64,000 nucleotides of DNA. Source: Rhynchopus sp. YZ270_cl-10 (Eukaryota; Euglenozoa; Diplonemea; Diplonemida; Diplonemidae). The position numbers and the translations under genes are program-made. Where the stretch lies: assembly GCA_964035575.1 (NCBI GenBank), contig OZ037901.1, positions 62,001 through 126,000 on the forward strand, in the 5' to 3' direction. The notes beneath the pieces are model-generated. The model was given only the letters and a program-made list of their open reading frames with translations, was not told the origin of the DNA and did no database searches. Position 1 is the first letter of the stretch. Each line of letters opens with the position of its first letter. Positions 42,008-52,300 of the stretch are shown here, piece by piece.

Positions 42008-43363
42008 CTACTGCTGCCTTCTGCACCTCTGGGCAGCTCTGCTCATTTGCTGTGCTATGCGTGCCTTGCGCTGTGCACGGACCACTGCGGGTACCTTGCG
42101 CCAACCACCACCACCACCACCACCACCCAGACAGAACCTTCTCCCAGTACACCTCTCCTCATCCAAACAGGTGATGCAGCGGCAACCTGGGTCGCAGGGT
42201 TCCTCGCATAGCGGTCCTTCGCTGTTTCCATGGAAGACACTGTTCACACGGCTTGCACCGATCACAGAGGGGAGCTGTGCGGGGCGATCCTGCTGCCGCT
42301 GTCTGTGCTCATTGAGGCGGTTGATCTCGAGGATGCGTTTTGGGATACGCTCATCTGAACAGTACTCTCCAATGTACTGCAGGCGAGCAAGGTTTGTACC
42401 ATTGAGGGACCATTCGAGTACACTGCCCCAAAAGGTTGTGTCGGACAACATTCCGTACCAAGACACATCCTTGTCTCCGTCAGGGTGAGCACGTTCGTAC
42501 CATGATGCATGAAGGCTTTGCACGAAATCAAGACAGTCGCTCAGGTTCGTTGACCAGCGAATGCAACACCCTGCAAGGAAGATGTCTGGAGAGACGTCGC
42601 AGGACTGAAGAAATGTTTTGTAATCGGTGTGCACATCGCGAATGACATCAGGGGTGATCACCGCACCCAGTCTCATGAGAAGTTGGCAGAGCTCTGGGTG
42701 TGCAGGGCTTTGTACTGTCAAAGCCTGAAAGGCTGCCTGCACGCGCTCGGTGTGGTCCACCACTACACCCTGCTCTCTGCAGTGTCTCAAAATACGAATC
42801 ACGCATAAAGCCTGTTCTGCTCTACGAGTATTACCACCGCTGTAGTACACATAACGGTTCTCTAAAGCTTCTGTAATTTCAGGTGTAGAAAATTCAAACC
42901 CATCGAGCATCACATCCACGCAACGATGTGCTCCGACTTCCACTGCCTTCTGCAGGGTCACCCCTTCACCCACATCCAGCTTGCTGCGGAGGAGCAGGTC
43001 GAGCTGGTCTGGGTTGTCGTTTTCGAGGATGCGCCTAAGATAGTAATCAAATGGGTTTGACGGATAGGAGTAGGCAGGCAGTGGAGCGGCAACATCGATG
43101 CCGTGCTCATGAAGGAGAACGTCGCGTGCCAGGACAGAGTCCTCCTTCCAGCAGTCCCCCTCAACAACGCTGCCCGCATCAAGCAGCACGTCGCAGAGGC
43201 GTGCCTCGTCGTCAGCTAAAAGCATGCCGTCCGCACGCAGACGCATGTGGCGCACGTCCACCCCTGCCTCGTCAGCCACCACGCCACGCAACATCCCGAC
43301 ACTCCCGTCGCTCGCCACCTCCACAGAGAGGTCGCTTCCGAGTAGGCGGATGTTGATGTCCAT
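42008..43363 (-). CDS. Ubiquitin-like-domain protein, tandem copy 2, 451 aa
   Basis: A paralogue of the gene at 40058, with the same architecture and no intron. The first 90 residues are almost identical between copies, as is the Cys-rich C-terminus. Most differences fall in the central helical region (for example around residues 95-110, 165-185 and 270-290), including a few single-residue indels. Both frames remain intact, so both are probably functional. The uneven divergence could reflect gene conversion at the ends or faster change in the middle, which may be the ligand-recognition part. The upstream GGAGGAGGGGAGGG-type leader is also shared. Confidence 0.85.
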   Translation of the reverse strand: MDINIRLLGSDLSVEVASDGSVGMLRGVVADEAGVDVRHMRLRADGMLLADDEARLCDVLLDAGSVVEGDCWKEDSVLARDVLLHEHGIDVAAPLPAYSYPSNPFDYYLRRILENDNPDQLDLLLRSKLDVGEGVTLQKAVEVGAHRCVDVMLDGFEFSTPEITEALENRYVYYSGGNTRRAEQALCVIRILRHCREQGVVVDHTERVQAAFQALTVQSPAHPELCQLLMRLGAVITPDVIRDVHTDYKTFLQSCDVSPDIFLAGCCIRWSTNLSDCLDFVQSLHASWYERAHPDGDKDVSWYGMLSDTTFWGSVLEWSLNGTNLARLQYIGEYCSDERIPKRILEINRLNEHRQRQQDRPAQLPSVIGASRVNSVFHGNSEGPLCEEPCDPGCRCITCLDEERCTGRRFCLGGGGGGGGWRKVPAVVRAQRKARIAQQMSRAAQRCRRQQ

Positions 43364-43597
43364 TGGGAGGAGGAGGGGAGGGAGGAGGGAGGGAATCTGA
43401 GTGGTGGGTCTTCGTGAATGGGTTCAACACAAATATGTGGGAAGGATACTCTTCCCTCGACTGGAAGCAATGTACTTCATGGTGTCAAAAAAAGAGTATA
43501 TTTTGGGGTTTTTTTCGCTGTTTTTTTCTCCAAATCTATTAGAATGGATCCCCTCATGTTGCCCCATGCATAATCCCCATCCCGCCCCAGGCAGGTT

Positions 43598-45622
43598 TCA
43601 GCTTGCAACCTCCCACAGTCGGTGTGCGTACTGCCCTGCCTCTCTTTGCGTGGTAATCCATTGTGCGCATTCGGCTTCGACGGTGTTGCATAGGATGTAC
43701 ACCTCGAGCGCGTTGTTGACGAGGTTTTTGTGTGCTGTGTTGTCCAGATCAGACCATGTGGTATAGAGGATTGCAAGACCATCTTCTGCAGTGCCTACCT
43801 CTTCTACCCGTACATTTTCACCCCAAATGTAAGCAGGAAGCCAGCGGTGCAGCCACTCCACAGGAGTCATGCCACGTCTCTTAGTTAATATGGCTGTCAA
43901 AGTGTTGGACACAATGTGCACGACAGAACGAGGCCACAACAACCTTGCGTCGAACACAGTGAACAGAGGCGTCAAACCGCACCCTCCACCCAAAGTGTCT
44001 TCAGTGTCCAGGACCCCGGCCCGCACATTGTTGCCTTTTTGTAGGCAGGTTTCGAAGATGCTCCCTTCAGGCCATTTCGTGGTTTGTTCACTTTGCAGCC
44101 AGGTTGAGAGGGAAGCATTTGTATTCGCTATACCAGGAAGCGTGCAAGGGTAGCCAAAACAACGTACATCGATGTCAGAATTGTCGATTTTTGGTTTGAA
44201 GCTGCGTTCATATGGTGGCATGTAAAGAAAGGACGGACGGAGGAGGCCGTGGGGTAGCCCAAAATGCTTTCCATTACGCCGTTCGTACGCAACAAATGCA
44301 GACAGAGATGACTCCTTTCGTCCTATAAAGACCTTTGCGTGGGTGGCGACGACCTGGTCGACCCCAGCCTTGACGTATGACATGCTCCCTGCTTTCATGC
44401 TGTGGGTTGCGGAGCTTGCCACGTTGTTTCCGTCGCCACGCTCTCCGATGCGGATTGGGATGTCCATCCCTTTGCCTCCTACGCAATATAGGTCTACGTT
44501 CTGGAGAATTGTGGCCGCCGCTTTGACCATAGCAGCATCACTGCACGCCACCCCCCCTGCAACTACCCATACAGATCTGACACCAGGTTGTGGTGGTGTC
44601 TTTGCTTCTACACGGCGTACGGCACGAAACGCTTCGTGCATCTCTTCTTCGACGATGTTCAGTGCTTTGTATCGTTTGTCACCTAGCACCTTGGCTAGCC
44701 CGGAGGCACGGAGGACAACCCAATCGGCTTCTGCACGGAGGTGCACTACGTTGTAGGTTTGGCGTTCCTTTTGCATGGTTTTGATGAATGAGAGTGCTGG
44801 GTGGACTATGCTTGGAGAGAAACGGACGTTGCGGAGGACGTAGAGGGCAACGGATTGGAGGTGAGTGGAGATGGTTGTGGGGGTGGAGGTGGTGGTGGTG
44901 GTAGTGTCACCCCACCCCAAGGCAAATTGGCACTTCATTTTGACGTAGTTAAACGGAGTGTTTCCGGACCCATCCGGCGCAAGCTCCGCATCGATTTTCC
45001 GCAGTGCTACCGCCGCATCAACCCAGCTCGTCACCTTCCCCACCCGCACCTTCTTCTTCTGCACCCCCCCTGGTAGACCCGCCACCATCCGCACCACCCC
45101 TTCTGCCACAAGCCTGTCCACATCAAAGAACGCTGACAAAGGAACACTCGGCTGTGATATCTGCCCTTCCTCCTTCGCCTTCGTGAATGGACTCAGAGCG
45201 GTTGGGACCAACACTGTGAGGTTCTTAATGATGGCCAAGGTGATAGCGTTGATGAGACAGATTCGTTGATTGTTCAGACCACCCGCGAGCTCAGGATGGA
45301 CGAAGACTTGTTGTGGTGTGCCTCCGGGGATACGGTGATGAACAGGAAGGAAGGTACGGTTGTGCTTTTCTGACCAGAGTGCGTGCAGGGCGGTACGCAC
45401 AGTGTCTACTGGGCTTGGTGGGGGTGGGTGGTGTTGTGAGGTGGAGGTGGTGGTGGTGGTGGATTGATGTAGTATCGTTGGTGTCGGTTGTCGTGGCGGT
45501 GGTTGTAGCTGTGTTTGTGTTTGTTGCAGCAATGTGCTCCTCCCCCACGCAATTGGTATCCAAAACAACGTAACGGCCACAGAAAGCGCAATCAGCATTA
45601 TCTGTTGTCGTATCCCACACAT
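43598..45622 (-). CDS. O-fucosyltransferase-like type II membrane glycosyltransferase, 674 aa
   Basis: A single exon from ATG 45622 (an alternative ATG lies eight codons later) to TGA. Residues 8-25 form one hydrophobic segment after a short N-terminus, the layout of a Golgi or ER type II protein. A Gln/Pro/Thr/His-rich stem follows (30-72). The catalytic region has GGLNNQR (114-120), the nucleotide-sugar-binding signature of GDP-fucose O-fucosyltransferases, then VVHLRAEADW (about 292-301; the family has HLR.E.D) and FIGRKESSLSAFVAYERR (about 436-453; the family has S..S.F...R). It would move fucose, or a related sugar, from a GDP donor onto proteins. The C-terminal 200 residues look like an extra domain I cannot name. 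NAT and NRT glycosylation sites occur. Donor and acceptor specificity cannot be told from sequence. Confidence 0.82.
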   Translation of the reverse strand: MCGIRQQIMLIALSVAVTLFWIPIAWGRSTLLQQTQTQLQPPPRQPTPTILHQSTTTTTSTSQHHPPPPSPVDTVRTALHALWSEKHNRTFLPVHHRIPGGTPQQVFVHPELAGGLNNQRICLINAITLAIIKNLTVLVPTALSPFTKAKEEGQISQPSVPLSAFFDVDRLVAEGVVRMVAGLPGGVQKKKVRVGKVTSWVDAAVALRKIDAELAPDGSGNTPFNYVKMKCQFALGWGDTTTTTTSTPTTISTHLQSVALYVLRNVRFSPSIVHPALSFIKTMQKERQTYNVVHLRAEADWVVLRASGLAKVLGDKRYKALNIVEEEMHEAFRAVRRVEAKTPPQPGVRSVWVVAGGVACSDAAMVKAAATILQNVDLYCVGGKGMDIPIRIGERGDGNNVASSATHSMKAGSMSYVKAGVDQVVATHAKVFIGRKESSLSAFVAYERRNGKHFGLPHGLLRPSFLYMPPYERSFKPKIDNSDIDVRCFGYPCTLPGIANTNASLSTWLQSEQTTKWPEGSIFETCLQKGNNVRAGVLDTEDTLGGGCGLTPLFTVFDARLLWPRSVVHIVSNTLTAILTKRRGMTPVEWLHRWLPAYIWGENVRVEEVGTAEDGLAILYTTWSDLDNTAHKNLVNNALEVYILCNTVEAECAQWITTQREAGQYAHRLWEVAS

Positions 45623-46098
45623 TATATTTGATAAAGGGGTGGGTTTTTTGTGTAAAATCTGTGAAATTGGAGTGCTTAGGTTTATGTTGGGGATGGGGTT
45701 GGGGATGGAGGTAAAACAATGCAGTCGTCTTTCTTTTCTTTTCTCGCCCCATATTTTGGGGGTTAGTTTTTTTCTTAGATTTTTGTTGCTTTTTGGTTTT
45801 CATCCGTCCCTAAAGTGGTGATGATTTTTTGGCGATTATATTTTTTTTCGTTTCTGTCCCTGCCCTCCCCCTCCCCAAAAGCCCCTCTCCCAACACCCAA
45901 AAAAAAAAGAAAGGTGGAAAAAGGTGAACACAACACCTCTGCGCAGAGCAGCATAGCACGCAGGTACCTTTTTGGTAAAAAAAGGGAAGAAAAAGGAAGA
46001 AAAAAAATTGAGAGATGACAATGTGTCGATCGCACACACCACCGCATCTTTTTCAATAATACGTTAAGCGCAACGCCAAAAAAAGAGAGAAACTTGGA

Positions 46099-46130
46099 AG
46101 ATGAATGTACCTCTCTCGTGCACACACATC
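46099..46130 (+). repeat. Family H hairpin copy
   Basis: AAGATGAATGTACCTCTCTC then GTGCACACACATC. GATG and CATC pair at the base and GTAC and GTGC near the apex. Confidence 0.5.
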
Positions 46131-46145
46131 AAAAAAATAGTCGGG

Positions 46146-46176
46146 ATATCCTAAACCACAGCTAAGTCACCTCAAA
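46146..46176 (+). repeat. Family B, short copy
   Basis: ATATCCTAAACCACAGCTAAG then TCACCTCAAA. Confidence 0.4.
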
Positions 46177-46180
46177 AGAA

Positions 46181-46216
46181 GTTGAATTGCAATACAAAGT
46201 CATTTGACAGTGTACA
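46181..46216 (+). repeat. Family D copy
   Basis: GTTGAATTGCAATACAAAGTC then ATTTGACAGTGTACAG. The apex segment is deleted relative to the copy at 57724. Confidence 0.45.
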
Positions 46217-46221
46217 GAAAA

Positions 46222-46252
46222 GGGATAAAATCTAAGCTTCTGCTTAGTCTCA
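46222..46252 (+). repeat. Family B, short copy
   Basis: GGGATAAAATCTAAGCTTCTG then CTTAGTCTC. TCTAAGC and GCTTAG can pair with a minimal loop. Confidence 0.4.
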
Positions 46253-46328
46253 AAGAGTGAACTTTTGTGCCTCATGTTGGCACAAAATGAAGGAGAAATG
46301 GCAAAAAGAGAGAAAAACGCCAAAAAAA

Positions 46329-49300
46329 TCAACACGAAATCGCCCAGAGAGTCTCGGTAATCGCATTTACCCAGTCTGCGAAGAAGCGCGCATCGTCCCC
46401 TGAGAGGTTTGGTGCTGGGGTGTGTTGGGTGGAGACCGGGTGTTCCGAGGCTGCCCTTGAGGAGCACCACCAGATGCTCACACCACGTTGCGCCGTGAAC
46501 TCAACGATAACCGCATGCGGTTCTGGAGCAAGGCTTGCACCAGCACCAGGGGTAGGCCCACCTGCAGCGTTTGTTGGAGCATTGAACGACTGTTCACTTG
46601 GTCTTCGTGGAACGAACAGCCAATGGGGAGTGGTTTTATCTCCATCCGAAAGAGAGTCACGGTGACTTGGCGCAAAAATTGCGAAACGGTCGTTGCGATG
46701 ACGTCGTGCACATGCAGCACAGAGGTCGGCCCAGGCGTCGACATCCAAATCTTGAAAACACGTTAGACAGGAGGGGTCCATCATGGGCACCACCTCACGC
46801 TTGGCAACGCTGCAATGTGCTTCGTCCCTTCCGAGCAGGCCATTGACCTCTGCTGTTGTGATCTTCTGCTGCTGCATTCGCTTCCATAGGCGGTGTATGC
46901 GGTAGTTGCGCACTGCGTCGTCACACCTCCGCTTCACATCGTCACGGAACGCAGCGTAGCACGCATGGATGAAGTCCTCCGGCGGAGGCGACAACTTCCG
47001 CTCCTTCCCAAGATTCATATCCACAACACAAAGAAGGTGCAGATCAATCGGCAACGCTAAACACCCCGTATCCAACGTATCCAGCCGGCATATGGCGACC
47101 CCATCGCATTCATAAGGCACGTCTGCATTGCGGTTCAGCGTGTCGTCGTGCATGAGAAGCGCCACAGTGTCGCCACTGCGAAGGGTTTGGCGTGACTGCT
47201 TGCAGACGTATCCAAAGAAGCGTCCTAGAGCCTTCTTTTGAGCTTCAGAGGTGAGTTCAGCGGAGCCTTCGTCTGCAGTGTGGATTTCACTGAGGATCTC
47301 TTGAGGGACGGTGACGGTGACGCGTTTGCAGCCGACGAAGTTGACGGAGTAAAGAGGTGCCCGTTCATAGAGTAGGACCGCGTCTGTGAAGAAGCTGAGC
47401 CACTCAATGACGGGGTCCTGGCTGCGTGGGGTTTCTGCACGGAGCGCTTCGTGAGCGTATGCGAGCTGTAGGTCGTAGAACATTGAGTTCATGTGGAGCT
47501 GGGAGCGGATCTGGGCGAGCATGCGGTGGAACTTTGCGGGGTTGTTCTCGCCTGTGGGGCTTCCGCGTAGGACGTTGTCTTGTGTGCGTGCGTTGTTGGC
47601 TGCGGCAGCGTCGAAGAGAGAGAATTCCAAAGCAAAGCATGATTCGCGGACGGACAGATCAATGAGGATGACGCCACCAGAGGCTTCTGCCACGGTGATG
47701 AAGGAGTTGGTCGTGCTGGACGCACACCCGCCCCCCATCCACAGCGACGCGCAGGCGGCAAGGTGGTTCCGCACCACTTCATCATCCTGGGACGGACCTC
47801 GTTTGTCGACTGCCGTCAGGTCATCAGGGTGCAGTGCAACGGTAAGCCACCCCTCGACCCCCACCTTCTTCTCCGTCTCGCTCGTCAAATTCGCGAGATA
47901 TCCTTTCATAAGCCGGGTCAGCAGACGCCGCCACCCTGCAAGCGCAGTGGGGTGCATCTGCACTGTGTCTTCGCTGTACGGGGTGTTCGCTTCGTCGCCT
48001 GCGCCAAGAAGAAGTTGTCTGCGGGATTTGTTAAGAAGAAAGGGAACACGTTGGCAGTGGTAGAGACGGCTGGATTGGCGCATCCGAATGCAGTTTGCAA
48101 CAAACCCTTTCAATTTTGTTCTAGAGGCGAAATAGGCGGGCCAGACACCAAACTTCGCGCCTGAGTCAGGTGGACACCGCCCGGTAACGACACGAAGGTG
48201 TTTTGAGTCGACTTTGCGAGCCGCAGGGAGATCCAACGATACAACAATGAGAAGCGCTGCAGCGATGGCGGCAGAGGTGATGGTCTGTTGTCTGGTGCTC
48301 TGACGCGGTGTGACGTCGAGCACACTTGCGACGGCCACAGCACAGAGACCTGCACAGAGGAGGGTAGACGGGTGGAGGGTGGCCTGGGGGGAGCAGTAGA
48401 GGACACAGCTGGGCCGCTCCTTCGGGCCATGAGCTTTGATGGCTTCGCGGAAGTCTGCCATCTCCCTGCATACAGCGTCGCGCGCACGGAGCTGTTGTGC
48501 GGTTTGCTGTTCGGTTGCAACAATGCTTTTGAAGGTACTGAAGTGTCGTGCCAGGTCTGAACTGACCTTCCCACTCTGCACATGAGGGTATTGCACTGCA
48601 GCTGCCGCAGCGGCCGCCCTGCTGCTGATCCCACCCGATGCGAAGAGCATGCCACTCAACGTCGTTCCCTTCGTCGCTGCCCACTGGCTTGCCGACGGTC
48701 TGCGTGGTGCAGACACACGCCCTGACGAGACAGGCCCACCACGCCCACCAGGCAGCTTGACACCGGTAGCTTCTGCGAGAGTGCTCTCAAGGATCTCCTT
48801 TGTGTACGGCAGGCTCATGAAGATGTCGTCTGCAGTGTTGATGCTTACCTGTTTGATATTGGTGTCGAAGGGTGGGATCACGCATGGTTGTTATTTGACT
48901 ACTGAGATGACATCAGCATTGTTAATGCGAAAGTTTGTGGGAAATAGTTGGATCTCTGTTTTGCTTTGGTTTTATGTTTTATGTGATTGAGGGGAGGGGT
49001 GGTGAACATACCTCCGGCACACCCGCGTCGCGGATGAGCAGTGCATCTGCAGGGTACGCAAGGGCCTGGCTTGCAAGGGAGAGACCCATCTTCTGGTGCA
49101 GGATGCTTGCCTGCAGGACATAGCGCTTCTGCACCTCCACGACGATGGAGGAGATGCCGACCTGCACGCCCTGTGGAGATGGGAGGTGTGTGGAAACAAG
49201 ACAATGTCACTTCAAATACACGCTCTATCTACGATAGTGTGCCCTTTGGTGGCCACGTTCAATTCGTGGATACATAGTCGGGATTAGTTTCCCAAAAAAG

Positions 49301-52300
49301 GCAGGGTTTTCAGTGGGCATACCTTGACAAACTCTCCTTTAAGATTGTAGGAGACGATGTCTATGCCACATGCCGAGACTTTGACGCAAAGGAAGCAGGG
49401 CCGTGCTGAGGACTCCTCGCTGTCGTAGAAGCGGAGGAGGTCCGACTTAGATGGGGTGGGGCAGGATTGCTGCGGCATTTGCGCTTCGTCGACGGACTGT
49501 GCGTAGTGCATGGCAGTCCAGCTGTCGGAGAGGGCACCGTGCTCATCACGGCCACAGACCACGTAGTAATCGTAGTTTGGATTTTGGATGCGATCGTGGT
49601 GCTGTTTCAGCGTTGCCGTCGAAAACTCTGGTACTGGCAGCAACTTTCCGTCCACAGGAACATCTTTTGCCCAGTCATCCTCCGCTAACGCTGCTTCAGT
49701 ATAAAACGCAACTGGCTGCAACGAACTCTGTCTCGTGCGCACGTCTTCATTCACCATGCGTCCATGCAGATCCCGCATCATCAAGACGATGTCGTGCACC
49801 AAAGACAGCGCAGAAGACGGCTGTATCGTGCCTTTGTACTCCCGCACTACACAGGACTCCCATTGGCGGTCGTATTGCCTGCGACGTCCCCATTTTGCTT
49901 GCTGCCCTTGGGACTTCTCGAAGAGGGGCTGCATAGATGTGAGGTCGCTGACTGTCACCTTGTCTAAAGGGGGCAGTCTGGTTTCTATGGAAGCCTCGCA
50001 GAAGACCTGTACAATGCAGGACTGTAGTGCCTCGCGTACCAAGGTGATGGCAGGCTCGAGGTCCTTGCTGTCACCATTGATCCACATTTGAAAGCGGAGG
50101 CCCAACGATGCTGCGTTCTCTGGCATGTCCTCGAGCTCGAGGAGGGCGCCCAAATCGGAGGCACCGGTTTCTGCATTAGGGGGTGTAGCAACATCGCCAA
50201 GGGAGGCATGGATGCATGCAAGCCACTGTGTGTTGCGTGCGTCGCTGTGCCTCGAGTCGCCCCTCCCCGCAGAGATGCGTGGGTATATGAAATGCGGGGG
50301 CGGCACGTCCGGGAGGGGTTCCGAGGTGAGGCGCACCTTGGTTGCCCACTTCTTCATGTGGGAGTGAACGTACTCGAGGATGCGTTCCTTGCGTGGTGCC
50401 AGCCCTGCAGGAAGGACGGACCCATAGAAGAGCGTCTTCTCTGCACGCTGCTGCAGCTCCATGAGGTTCTCGTAGGACAGCTTCCCGTCTGTCTTCTGCA
50501 GATGCCCCCCTAGAGCAAGCACCGTCGCACTCCGCATGCACCCTTTGAACTCCATCGCCAACGGTGCCACAATCTCCTCCGGTGGAGGCCGCACGCTGTA
50601 CAGCATCATGGTTGCACGCAGACGCCCTCTGTCCACCTCATGCGCAGTGACCGGATGAGACTGCGACTGCGACGCACTCTGTGAAGCGCTCTGCGACATG
50701 CTTGTATCCACAGATGGGGTGTGCGGCTCCGGCTCGATGAACGGCGACTCCCCAGACACGGTCTGCGACAATGTGTTCGAGAAGGTGGCAGAAGGCTCCC
50801 TCGGGAGTGAGACAAGCGAGTCCACGGAGGGGTTGAAGTCGTGCACCGAGAGGATCTCCTGCGACACAACGTGTGTCATCATCGCTCCAGGGTTAGGGGT
50901 GTACAGAGAGGCGATGGCGGCCGCCAGGCAGACAATGTGGCCCGCAGTGTTGGCGCGTGCCTGTGTGCGCGTAGAGGCCAGCATTGCAGCGACACACCCC
51001 GCCAGCGCAACGCTCTTGTACGGCAGGTAGTCGACATACGCAGTCAGCTTGAACTGGAAGTAGTACACCTCGTCCTTGCCACGCCAGAGGTACGTGCGGA
51101 GGCGGTTGTCCACCTGCCAGTTGTTCCAGACCTGGAAGAGGCATCTGTAGGGTGTGGTGTTGAAGAGAAAAGTTGAGATGAGGCTGGTGTGGGTAAAGGG
51201 CATACGAGTCGACGTCGGCCGGTTCTGTGTATACCCCCAAGTTCAGCTCCGCCACAATGTGCATGTTGCAGGCAAGCCCGCCCCAACGTTCCCAGTGCTC
51301 TGTCGGGAGTGAGTCGCGTGCGATTAGCAGCCCTGTCTGCGGCGCCTGCTCTGTGCGCTCGCGGTTCTGCATACTGCTGTTGAGGAGGGAGAACGACTGT
51401 ACGGACTCGCCTGCTGCGCTTGCGGGTCTGTTGTTGGTGTTGTTTTGTGAATAATGATTGATCATAAAATAGAGAACACTTGAGAAGCCATCCAAATCAT
51501 CCAGAAATGGCAAGACCTAAGCCTTTTTACACCCCAAACTGAACACAGCCATACCTCACGACACTGGCAGACTTCCCCCTTGGCTTATTCGTGGCGATCG
51601 TGCTCTGTGGCGTCACCGCCTGATGCGTTGTGGTCTGCTGTGCACGCCGCCGCGAGGACGACTCACTAGACTGGCACACCGAGCAGTACGTGTAGACCAG
51701 GATCGTCACCGCCGCCTTCACAGAGGTGTACTTCACTGCAAGCTGCGTCTCGGGCGGGACCAGGAGGTCGCTGATGCAGTGCGGGCTGAGTGCGTGGCAG
51801 TCCTCCAACAGAAGCGCCCTGTTCAGGTTCATCTGCACGTTGCGCACACAGCGCAGTGCACGCCCCACCAACGCCTGCTGCTCCAATGCCTGCAAATACT
51901 CTGGACCAAAGAACCACAACCTCAACTTGATCACGGACCTATCCATCCCCAACCCATGCACACCCCCTGGACCACGATACGCCGCCTTCACACCCATGAT
52001 CTTCAGAAGCAACCAATACGTGAGCGGCGTGTGATTCCCCTTTTCTGCGACGTCCTGAGGAACAGCGCTGCACAACACACCCGTCATGGCGGCCATGAGG
52101 GCCAAGGCTGCGACGACGGCCCGCTCTGCTGCTGCAGGGGTGGCAAGGGAGAGCACCATGGTTTCGTCGTCATCGGTGAGTTTGTCCTGCTGGTTGAGGA
52201 CCGTCAGGGAGGGGGACTCTGTCAGCCAGTCGCGGAAGAAGAGGGCGAGGTGTGGCTTCTTCAATGGGTCGCCGAGGACCACGAGGCGGAGGGTGAGCTT

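Larger units (their letters stand above)
45623..46328. other. Spacer between glycosyltransferase and SZT2-like genes
   Basis: No gene seen. Family H (46099), B-like (46146, 46222) and D (46181) repeats lie within 160 bp, a compact cluster just downstream of the SZT2-like stop codon. Confidence 0.55.

Noticed and set aside
51505-51530. A family B copy in SZT2-like intron 1
   Set aside because: Only the word CCTAAGCC is shared; no pairing partner or apex is present.
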